A stretch of 13,773 bases of DNA from Neptuniibacter sp. (GTDB lineage: Bacteria; Pseudomonadota; Gammaproteobacteria; Pseudomonadales; Balneatricaceae), in contig JASBRM010000329.1 of NCBI GenBank assembly GCA_030149405.1, positions 1 to 13,773 on the forward strand, given 5' to 3'. Positions 7,619 to 13,773 of this stretch are shown here, piece after piece. The position numbers and the translations under genes were made by a program. The notes under the pieces were generated by a model. That model was not told where the DNA came from. It was given only the letters and a program-made list of their open reading frames with translations, and ran no database searches. Position 1 is the first letter of the stretch. Each line of letters starts with the position of its first letter.

Positions 7619-8668
7619 TCAATCGCATATTGCTTTTCGCATATACAGGGTATCTCCTGCGACATAAGCAATATCAAAGCGCCCAGTTTGCAGCAAGTTA
7701 TCCCCTGCTCTTCTTGGACCATCCCCAAAAGCCCAAAGGTAATCATCTACGGCTATCCAGCCACCAACACACACATGCGGTTCCCATAGCTTGATATCCT
7801 TAGTCACTTCATCAAAGTGATGATTACCGTCAATGTGTAAGAAAGCTATTTGCTTAGAGGCCGGCACAGTTAGACCATCAAAAACTCCCTCTAAATACTT
7901 TGGCAGAGCCTTTTCTGACGAACTTTGTATATAGGTTACATTTTTTAACAATGAGATTGAGGACTTGAAAATGGCAAAAATTTTGGACACGTCGATAATA
8001 TCCGCTTGAGCATCTAAAACTGCTGCCTTTCCCTCTTGAGGTTTAATCTCTTTAATATCCCAAGGGTCTATACAAATCAGACTTGAGTTGCCGAAATGAG
8101 AAGCCAAAATTCCAAGTGCATAAGCAGACTTGCCGTATAGAGATCCAATTTCCACCCAATCACCATCTGGAATGTCCTGAGCTAGGTAGATAAGAGCTTC
8201 AAGTTTTTGGTTGTCTGATTGACCTGGAATTTGATTGTAATTCATACACAAGGAGGCAACCTGCTCCACACTGAATCGCTTATCCAGACCACATTTCTGG
8301 AGTTTATCAAATAGATGCTGCCCCCAAACGAAATGCTTTTCAAAACGATTCCACTCAATATCAAACGGGTACTCTGAAGATAAAAAAACACCCAAATCTT
8401 TCTCTAGCTGATGCTCATGCTCCTTAAATATCCCCCATACCCCAGCATGACCTGTGTAAACATTTGTAATCGAATTTGATGAAACCACCTCAACAAACTC
8501 ATCCCAAAAACAAGGATCAGAAATATAAGGCAAAAAGAGCGAATCCTTACCAAGAAAATGATTTCCCTTTGAGGAACTAGCCCCCACAACTTCCACACCC
8601 AGCTTCTCTATAAGCATGAATTTCTCGAGATCAGTCTCGCAATCGCAAGGGAAAACTAATAGTTTCAT
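7619..8668 (-). CDS. Class I SAM-dependent methyltransferase with an N-terminal ATP-grasp-like (pre-ATP) domain
   Basis: A 349-residue two-domain protein. Residues ~155-349 are a Methyltransf_24-type class I methyltransferase: SAM motif I is WVEIGSLYGKSAYALG (171-186), the acidic end of beta-2 is LICIDPW (197-203), a later strand is AFLHIDGNHHFDEV, and WIAVDDY follows. Residues 1-90 (MKLLVFPCDC, then GVEVVGASSS, LFLPYISDP, SITNVYTGHAGVW) resemble the Rossmann-like domain that precedes ATP-grasp folds, but no ATP-grasp catalytic domain follows. The ATG at 8668 has AAGGG about 11 bases upstream. The gene is divergent from an FkbM methyltransferase. Members of this type commonly sit in polysaccharide or flagellin-glycan loci and methylate sugars. 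The substrate here is unknown. It is visibly AT-richer than fleQSR. Confidence 0.85.
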   Translation of the reverse strand: MKLLVFPCDCETDLEKFMLIEKLGVEVVGASSSKGNHFLGKDSLFLPYISDPCFWDEFVEVVSSNSITNVYTGHAGVWGIFKEHEHQLEKDLGVFLSSEYPFDIEWNRFEKHFVWGQHLFDKLQKCGLDKRFSVEQVASLCMNYNQIPGQSDNQKLEALIYLAQDIPDGDWVEIGSLYGKSAYALGILASHFGNSSLICIDPWDIKEIKPQEGKAAVLDAQADIIDVSKIFAIFKSSISLLKNVTYIQSSSEKALPKYLEGVFDGLTVPASKQIAFLHIDGNHHFDEVTKDIKLWEPHVCVGGWIAVDDYLWAFGDGPRRAGDNLLQTGRFDIAYVAGDTLYMRKAICD

Positions 8669-8784
8669 ATGGCAGAAGGCCCTTAGATGTAATCATTTTC
8701 TGAGCAGAACTATAACACTGTAAAGGTCACAGCTTAACTGCCTCACATCATCCCCCCAACAAAGCATGACGAGCTAGATTTGAG
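8669..8784. promoter_or_regulatory. Divergent promoter region between two methyltransferase genes
   Basis: These 116 bases separate divergent genes, so promoters in both directions are expected. On the minus strand TTAAGC is followed after 17 bases by TATAGT (near 8710-8715), a moderate sigma-70 match. On the plus strand TATAAC overlaps it (8712-8717) but lacks a clear -35. This is a pattern match only. Confidence 0.4.
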
Positions 8785-9978
8785 TTGATAATATTTCTGG
8801 ATGAATTGCCAAATGAGCCGTATTCAAAGGATATCCCCAAAATGCTAAAGGGCGCAGATAACTGCAACAAACCTATTTCTATGGTTAATCCAGAGAATAT
8901 TATTGATAGTTTTCATTCAGCATCACCTGCAAACCAGGAATTGATAACCACACTATTCAATCCCAACTCAGATCAAAAAATCTATCTCTTAGGCCAAAAT
9001 GAGCAATCCAAAGCTCTATGCGACAGGATCGAAATTAGCGGTATAGTCAATGATTTTGAAAAAGATAAACTCTATTGGAATGGAAAAGTCATAATCAGCA
9101 GCTCAGAAATTCCAATTGGATCAATTGTTATAAATTGCTCAACATCCATTAGCCCTATTTCTGCTGCAAAGAATCTGACTAAGCTAAAACATATTACCGT
9201 TCTGGCCTTTTCAGACTTGATCAAACTCAAAGAACACAAAAGCCTTATTCCAGAATTTGTTTTAGAAGCTCGCAAAGACTTATGCGACCACACAGAAAAG
9301 TATGAACATATTTTCTCCATACTTAGTGATAAGGAATCCAAGGCAGTATTCAATAAACTACTGTCGTTCAGGCTCACAGCAGATGCAAATTATATGCAGG
9401 GCTTTCATGTGAGACCACATGAACAATATTTCGAACCTTTTATTGGCAAATTAATTGATGCAAGTTTTGTAGACTGCGGTGGGTACGACGGTGATACAAC
9501 CGAAGAGTTCATCTCACGATACCCAAAATATTCGAAAGTTTATTTATTTGAACCGTCCAGTACCAACATGCTCCGGGCGAAAGAACGCCTGAAAGACAAG
9601 AAAAACATCGATTTCATACCTCTAGGTGTCTCAGATACATCAGGCACTTTGTCTTTTGAGGCTGATTTAGGCTCAGCCTGTTCTGTATCGACAGAGGGAG
9701 CTGTCTCAATCGAAGTAACGACTCTTGATGATTACACCGATGAAGAATTATCTTTTATTAAGATGGATCTTGAAGGCTGGGAGCAAAATGCATTATCCGG
9801 TGCCAGAAGACATATCAAAAATGATAGACCGATCATGGCTATTGCTGTCTACCATACAATTTCGGACTTTTGGAAAATCCCCAATTTAATCCTTGAAATA
9901 AACCCAGGCTATAAACTGTATTTGCGTCACTATACGGAAGGCTGGTCTGAGACAGTGATGTATTTTGTACCTGAATAG
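8785..9978 (+). CDS. FkbM-family methyltransferase with an N-terminal Rossmann-like domain
   Basis: A 397-residue protein. The C-terminal half (~205-397) is an FkbM-type SAM methyltransferase: motif I FVDCGGYDGDTTEEF (228-242), the acidic beta-2 end VYLFEPSS (252-259), IPLGVSDTSGTLSF, then TTLDDY and FIKMDLEGWEQNALSGA, typical of the family, which O-methylates sugars and small molecules. Residues ~64-145 (KIYLLGQNEQSKALCDRI, ISGIVND, NGKVIISSSEIP, SIVINCSTS) follow the layout of the PglD/NeuD-type Rossmann domain that binds nucleotide sugars or cofactors, but the glycine loop is atypical (LLGQNEQ). The only start for the full frame is TTG 8785; a TGA lies 15 bases before it and no clear ribosome-binding site is visible. 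The first ATG (residue 20) is an alternative. The N-terminus could therefore be slightly misplaced. It stands alone on the plus strand. Confidence 0.87.
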   Translation: MIIFLDELPNEPYSKDIPKMLKGADNCNKPISMVNPENIIDSFHSASPANQELITTLFNPNSDQKIYLLGQNEQSKALCDRIEISGIVNDFEKDKLYWNGKVIISSSEIPIGSIVINCSTSISPISAAKNLTKLKHITVLAFSDLIKLKEHKSLIPEFVLEARKDLCDHTEKYEHIFSILSDKESKAVFNKLLSFRLTADANYMQGFHVRPHEQYFEPFIGKLIDASFVDCGGYDGDTTEEFISRYPKYSKVYLFEPSSTNMLRAKERLKDKKNIDFIPLGVSDTSGTLSFEADLGSACSVSTEGAVSIEVTTLDDYTDEELSFIKMDLEGWEQNALSGARRHIKNDRPIMAIAVYHTISDFWKIPNLILEINPGYKLYLRHYTEGWSETVMYFVPE

Positions 9979-10205
9979 TTTCTATATAAAAGTCGAAAAC
10001 GTGGAACCTCTGTAGAGATCCTTTATATGAGGCAATATATACTTTGATGTGCTGAGTACATTCCATGTATCACCAACTTACTTTCGCTGACGGTGGTTTA
10101 TCGCGGCACAAAAAACAGGCTAATTTCGCCGCATATACGGCTTATTCAGTACAATAATGAAGAGACCTGAGCTTAATAGCAGGTTACTTAAGGAGTACAG
10201 CATTA
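9979..10205 (+). promoter_or_regulatory. Intergenic region upstream of the methyltransferase-desaturase operon
   Basis: These 227 bases hold no convincing gene. A good -10-like TACAAT (10150-10155) lies about 50 bases before the next start, but no matching -35 was seen. Small inverted repeats are TACAT-TCC-ATGTA (10057-10069) and GCCG-N6-CGGC (10128-10141); the latter lies where a -35 or operator would be. A strong ribosome-binding site AAGGAG (10189-10194) serves the next gene. No clear terminator follows the FkbM gene. Confidence 0.4.
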
Positions 10206-10910
10206 ATGTTTAAGAATTTGCTCGCCAGCGCAAACATTGGCGTGAACGAGATTAAACTGAAGGAATTATTAACGATTCGTTCTAAAGTTCATGAATGTCC
10301 CAAAATTAATACATTATTTCCACCTGTTGAAATTGGCAGCATAACTTTAGTAGATCAAATTGTTTTACTCTCTCTGGCCCAGATAATTGATCCTAAAAAG
10401 GTTGTGGAAATTGGAACATACTTGGGTTACTCGGCCAGCATATTGGCAATGAACCTGAAGAATGCTGAGATTTATACTATAGATCTTCCCAAAAGTGATG
10501 AGGTAGAAAGCCTGCAGGTTGATCGTGACAGCATCTATGAGGATGGTGCCCAGAACGATAACTACCTTCGTAAAAAGCAGAACCTTGATGGAGAGGTTTA
10601 TCTGGAGAATCTCTCTGATGCCGAGCTGAAAAGGGTTGAGTTAATAAAAGCCGACTCTACTAAACTAAATTTTGCAGAAGCATTTGGTAACGTAAGCTTC
10701 GTCTTTATTGATGGGGGGCATGAATCTCACATCATTGAAAAGGATACTTTGAATGCGCGATCCGTGGTGTCAAAGGGGGTTATTATTTGGCATGACTTTG
10801 GCTCAAACATACATACCGACGTTACTGACTTCCTGAGCGCCCAAAAAGATCGAAAAATTTTTCATGTACTCGGTTCTTTATGTGCTTTCGAACTTATCGG
10901 GTTTGAATAG
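10206..10910 (+). CDS. Class I SAM-dependent methyltransferase (Methyltransf_24 type)
   Basis: A 234-residue cytoplasmic methyltransferase. SAM motif I is VVEIGTYLGYSASILAM (66-82), beta-2 ends in the acidic IYTIDLP (89-95), and the later FVFIDGGHESHIIEKD and GVIIWHDFG motifs are typical of the CmcI/Methyltransf_24 group, where Asp and His residues often bind a metal. The ATG is preceded by AAGGAG 11 bases upstream, the clearest ribosome-binding site in this block. A fatty-acid desaturase gene follows after only 5 bases, so the two form an operon and may act on the same molecule. The substrate is unknown; related enzymes methylate sugar hydroxyls, antibiotics and small metabolites. Confidence 0.87.
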   Translation: MFKNLLASANIGVNEIKLKELLTIRSKVHECPKINTLFPPVEIGSITLVDQIVLLSLAQIIDPKKVVEIGTYLGYSASILAMNLKNAEIYTIDLPKSDEVESLQVDRDSIYEDGAQNDNYLRKKQNLDGEVYLENLSDAELKRVELIKADSTKLNFAEAFGNVSFVFIDGGHESHIIEKDTLNARSVVSKGVIIWHDFGSNIHTDVTDFLSAQKDRKIFHVLGSLCAFELIGFE

Positions 10911-10915
10911 AAAAC

Positions 10916-11848
10916 ATGATCCGATCCGCAACTAACTTTCTGGATAAAGAAGAGCTTAAAGCTTTAACTACGTCCAACAACATAAAAGCATTTACTGATC
11001 TTTGTATCCGTATACTTCTTTCTGTATTGCTAATTTTCGGAATGATTCAAGGCTATGACATTCATCCGCTAATTGGCGTGATTTTTTGGTATTTGTACTC
11101 AATTCAACTCCATTTTTGGGGGTATGCAGGATTAGGTCATGAAGTCTTTCACCGCAAGGTTTTCTCAAACAAAAAGCTGAATCAATGGTTGTTCTATTGG
11201 TGTTCGGCAATAACATGGAATAACAGTAGGTTTTTTGCTAAGAGCCACCTATATCATCACTCGCATACATTTGAAGATAACGATTCAGAAGCGACTTCTG
11301 AGACATCTTGGAGAGGCTTTGACGTACTGCTGTATTTGCTGATTGATTTTAGGCTGATGGTAAAGCGAATCCGTTATACGTTAGTTAATGCGGCGGGGTA
11401 TTATCCTGACTTTACGTTAATAGAAGATAAAGAAATTACTCGCGCCGCTCAGCGCACTTTAATGTTAAATCTTTTGATCCTTATATTTGTTTACAGTATT
11501 TCCCAGAGCAATCTGCTTACTTTAGCTATAGGGCTTGCTCCATTTACTGGCTCTTTGTTGAACAAGGTGTTAGCTAAATCCCAGCACCACGGCTTAGCGT
11601 CCGAATCTGAAAAGGGACCGTTATCTCACTCAAGAACCATTCCATTACCAAAACTTCTTAGTTTTCTGTATGCGAATATGAACTACCATGCCGAACACCA
11701 TTTGTTGCCTTCTGTACCTTACTACAACTTGCCTGATCTTCACGCGGTATTAAAAGAGCAAAAGGTTATTCAGCCCATATCGCTGAATAAATTTCTACAA
11801 ACTTGGATATCAGGAAAATATGAAGAGCAAGATGCGAAAGGCATATAA
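10916..11848 (+). CDS. Membrane fatty-acid desaturase
   Basis: A 310-residue integral membrane di-iron desaturase. The three histidine clusters are present: HEVFH (75-79), HLYHHSH (111-117) and HAEHH (258-262), with an additional QHH at 223-225. Hydrophobic membrane segments are seen around 30-45, 52-70 and 183-212. The length fits the FA_desaturase family, which introduces a double bond or hydroxylates acyl chains and some carotenoid-like lipids at the inner membrane. It starts 5 bases after the preceding methyltransferase stop with no strong ribosome-binding site, so translational coupling is likely. A desaturase in a methyltransferase/ATP-grasp/oxidoreductase block suggests that an acyl group or acylated amino group on the product is modified, or that the operon acts on a lipid. 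It is not next to fatty-acid synthesis genes. Confidence 0.9.
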   Translation: MIRSATNFLDKEELKALTTSNNIKAFTDLCIRILLSVLLIFGMIQGYDIHPLIGVIFWYLYSIQLHFWGYAGLGHEVFHRKVFSNKKLNQWLFYWCSAITWNNSRFFAKSHLYHHSHTFEDNDSEATSETSWRGFDVLLYLLIDFRLMVKRIRYTLVNAAGYYPDFTLIEDKEITRAAQRTLMLNLLILIFVYSISQSNLLTLAIGLAPFTGSLLNKVLAKSQHHGLASESEKGPLSHSRTIPLPKLLSFLYANMNYHAEHHLLPSVPYYNLPDLHAVLKEQKVIQPISLNKFLQTWISGKYEEQDAKGI

Positions 11849-11851
11849 TTA

Positions 11852-11983
11852 ATGACGCTATTAACAAGAAAATCTAGCTACAGATTTTACTCTCAAGTTG
11901 CAGCGGGTAGTGGTGAAGTAGAACTGATTGACCTTCCCGGCAAATTTGCTTTCCATCAAGCATTCGCCGTCGGTGAACTCTAA
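11852..11983 (+). CDS. Possible small ORF, 43 residues, unknown
   Basis: The ATG at 11852 lies 3 bases after the desaturase stop, and the frame runs 43 codons to TAA 11981-11983 (start MTLLTRKSSYRFY, end FHQAFAVGEL). Position and spacing would suit a third operon gene, and the composition looks protein-like (VELIDLPGKFAFHQAF). I recognise no family, and there is no ribosome-binding site beyond coupling. It may be the 5' remnant of a longer gene lost by deletion, or chance. Confidence 0.3.
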   Translation: MTLLTRKSSYRFYSQVAAGSGEVELIDLPGKFAFHQAFAVGEL

Positions 11984-12003
11984 TTATGTGTGTAACTAAT
12001 TAG
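11980..12003. repeat. AT-rich inverted repeat between convergent genes
   Basis: CTAATTA (11980-11986) and TAATTAG (11997-12003) form a perfect 7-bp inverted repeat with a 10-base spacer, between the plus-strand desaturase operon and the minus-strand ATP-grasp gene. It is followed by AGGGGAGG, with no T-tract, so it is a poor terminator. Function unknown. Confidence 0.35.
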
Positions 12004-12092
12004 GGGAGGTTTACAGATAGATCAGCATTTAAAAATGCCACAACAAGCAGATAGCCACTTTGCGATCAATAAACAAATCAGAACTGTTCAAG

Positions 12093-13244
12093 TCAAAGAA
12101 ACCGATATAACTCCCTGTTTAGTAATGCTTTGTAAAGTTGCTCTTGATGAGCAAAACTTGAAGCATTAAGAAACATTAACCCGGCACGCCCCTGCGGGCC
12201 TGATTTTAAATAATCTCCAGAATTCGCCAACGGCAACCAACGCTCAATCCAACATGGCTGGCAAAACTTCATACCAATGAACATCATATCCTCGACAGCA
12301 GATACCGTATGACGAATTACAGGCTTATTTTGTTGATACGAAGTGGGAGCTTTCATTCCAAGTCCCAGAAACGGTCGAACGTAATTTTCCGTGTAGTCAA
12401 AGCCAGTGTTCATTTCAATAAGCTGGCTATATAAATCCCCCGGGCACCGGCGAGTCATTTCGATGAGATAGACCTGATCATAAGACTGAATAAACTGCGT
12501 ATGTATAAGTCCGTCCAGCAGATTAAGGTCAGCCACAATGGTCTCTATTGATTGACGGAGTTGATTCAGTAATACCTGTGGATAGTCAGATTCCACAACA
12601 CTCAAGTCAACGGCATATGGGTAAGCGGTGGAATCTTCCCGAACGATAAAATCCACTAACACTTTGCCATTCTGCACAAAAGCCGAGTGACTCAATAACT
12701 GTCCCGGTATGCAATCTTCACAAACAAAACTATTCGAGGGTGAATATTTCTTAGCTAACTCAACAGCCGCATCCAATTCGGATGGGCCAGCCACGACGGT
12801 AATGCCATTTCCACTGAACCCATCGACGGGTTTCACAATTAATGGGAACGACAAGTCCATAGATAGCTGTTGAACCTTAGGTACTGAAATACCTAACCTA
12901 TCGGACAAAGCTCTGAATTTGTCTTTCAGGTTGATGTTCCGATCATTCTCTGGAGGCTCTATTCCTGGGAAACCCATTTCACGGCTGACAATAGAGCAAG
13001 ACGTGTAAGATCGGTCAGTACAGCCGGGTACAATGAATTTATACTTTTCCCGGTTTACCAATTCAGACAACTTATCAGTATCGGAGTAATCCAGGCACCA
13101 ATAGTGTTCTGCCGACTTCGCCAATGCATCATCCGGGCGACCGCCCACAACATGAGCTTCATATCCTAAATTCTGAATTGACTGGTATATCGGTTGGGCA
13201 GAAAAACCAGTATCAACTAAAAGAACCTTTTCACCCATGCTCAA
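12093..13244 (-). CDS. ATP-grasp domain ligase (carboxylate-amine ligase-like)
   Basis: A ~383-residue protein of the ATP-grasp superfamily, whose members form an acyl-phosphate with ATP and join it to an amine or other nucleophile. The pre-ATP-grasp Rossmann-like part (~6-95: VLLVDTG, YEAHVVGG, FIVPGCTDRSY) is followed by the ATP-binding segment with Lys138 in PLIVKPVDGFSGNGI, CEDCIPG (175-181) and the metal-binding C-terminal motif LIEMTRRCPGDLY (260-272), where Glu262 and Arg265 fit the usual positions. The TTG at 13244 overlaps the TGA of the upstream oxidoreductase gene (TTGA) and has AAAGG 7 bases away; an ATG two codons later (13238) is the alternative. The pair is translationally coupled. 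Substrates are unknown, but in sugar loci such enzymes can add amino-acyl groups to amino sugars. Confidence 0.88.
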   Translation of the reverse strand: MSMGEKVLLVDTGFSAQPIYQSIQNLGYEAHVVGGRPDDALAKSAEHYWCLDYSDTDKLSELVNREKYKFIVPGCTDRSYTSCSIVSREMGFPGIEPPENDRNINLKDKFRALSDRLGISVPKVQQLSMDLSFPLIVKPVDGFSGNGITVVAGPSELDAAVELAKKYSPSNSFVCEDCIPGQLLSHSAFVQNGKVLVDFIVREDSTAYPYAVDLSVVESDYPQVLLNQLRQSIETIVADLNLLDGLIHTQFIQSYDQVYLIEMTRRCPGDLYSQLIEMNTGFDYTENYVRPFLGLGMKAPTSYQQNKPVIRHTVSAVEDMMFIGMKFCQPCWIERWLPLANSGDYLKSGPQGRAGLMFLNASSFAHQEQLYKALLNRELYRFL

Positions 13245-13773
13245 TACTCAACCTTTACCAATGAACCATTTTCAGCTGCTTGTTTGATCGCTTCTACAAC
13301 AGCCAGATTCCGGTAACCATCATCTATGGTTACTGTGGGTTTAACTGTTCCTTTCATCAATTCAACAAATTCAAGAATCTGATTTTGAAGTGGGTCTTCA
13401 CGGTTCAAGCTGGCCCGAGTTTCATCAAAAGATGACATCCATGAAGCATCTTGCTCCGAGCCATATGATTTAATCACCATGGACGGAATTTCCATCATCC
13501 CTTTAGTTCCAGATACCACATAACAGTATTCATCCGGAAAAAACGGGTACACTGGATTTTCACCCGAGGTCATCTCCCAGCTTTTTGAAGAGGCTGTGCA
13601 ATCAGATAGTACAAAAGAACCTAAAGCACCTGAATCAAAACGCAGGTTAATGACAGCAGTATCTTCCACCTCAGTCTGGCGCACGCTCGTGGAAGAGATC
13701 ACCTGTACCGATTCTATCTCCCCTAGCAACGCCCGGAGGTTACTGATTTCGTGAATCATATTCAGTAGGATAG
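13241..13773 (-). CDS. Gfo/Idh/MocA-family oxidoreductase, C-terminal part (partial)
   Basis: The frame is open to the window end, so the N-terminal NAD(P)-binding domain lies outside. The visible ~177 residues match the C-terminal alpha/beta substrate domain of the Gfo/Idh/MocA family: an early LLNMIHEISNLRALLGEIESV segment where the family has its conserved His before the helix, VINLRFDSGALGSFVLSD, a GTKGMMEIP segment and the end helix (VVEAIKQAAENGS). These NAD(P)-dependent enzymes often oxidise or reduce sugar-nucleotide hydroxyls in glycan pathways. The stop overlaps the TTG start of the ATP-grasp gene by three bases, indicating one operon and probably sequential steps. Confidence 0.85.
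   Translation of the reverse strand, partial: ILLNMIHEISNLRALLGEIESVQVISSTSVRQTEVEDTAVINLRFDSGALGSFVLSDCTASSKSWEMTSGENPVYPFFPDEYCYVVSGTKGMMEIPSMVIKSYGSEQDASWMSSFDETRASLNREDPLQNQILEFVELMKGTVKPTVTIDDGYRNLAVVEAIKQAAENGSLVKVEY

Noticed and set aside
9839..10066. 75-codon minus-strand frame overlapping the FkbM gene end
   Set aside because: More than half lies antisense to the conserved FkbM C-terminus and no domain is visible.
12035..12169. 44-codon plus-strand frame starting MPQQADSHF after the AGGGGAGG sequence
   Set aside because: The ribosome-binding-like sequence is about 25 bases from the ATG, too far, and the frame overlaps the 3' end of the ATP-grasp gene antisense.

Overview
The window looks like chromosomal DNA of a polarly flagellated marine gammaproteobacterium, probably of the Oceanospirillales/Marinobacter-Pseudomonas-like breadth. 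The evidence is a fleQ-fleS-fleR flagellar regulatory operon and a CrbS/CrbR (MxtR/ErdR)-type two-component system next to acs. The species cannot be named from the sequence alone. No rRNA, tRNA, CRISPR array, insertion sequence or integrase was seen.

Region 1 (1-3167) is an acetate-utilisation block. It holds the receiver end of a hybrid histidine kinase (+ strand, cut by the window edge), a bidirectional terminator, a convergent NarL/LuxR-family response regulator (- strand), and acs (- strand), which encodes a full-length AMP-forming acetyl-CoA synthetase with its own terminator. About 400 non-coding bases upstream of acs probably hold its control region. By analogy with CrbS/R and MxtR/ErdR, the kinase-regulator pair should activate acs.

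Region 2 (3566-7509, - strand) is the flagellar cascade, transcribed in the order fleQ, fleS, fleR. FleQ is the sigma-54 master activator with a degenerate receiver, FleS is a soluble PAS-type histidine kinase, and FleR is its sigma-54 response regulator. fleS starts 2 nt after fleQ ends. In this FleQ the arginine of the c-di-GMP-binding LFRS motif is replaced by alanine, the most specific anomaly in the window.

Region 3 (7619-13773) is a visibly AT-richer accessory block with mixed gene orientation. It encodes a class I methyltransferase with an ATP-grasp-like N-terminal domain (-), an FkbM methyltransferase with an extra Rossmann-like N-terminal domain (+), a two-gene operon of a second class I methyltransferase and a membrane fatty-acid desaturase (+), and a translationally coupled pair of a Gfo/Idh/MocA oxidoreductase (partial) and an ATP-grasp ligase (-). 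Its position against fleQ and its gene content suggest a glycan-tailoring locus, plausibly a flagellin glycosylation island or a surface polysaccharide locus. No glycosyltransferase, flagellin or nonulosonate synthase lies in the window, so the target remains an inference.
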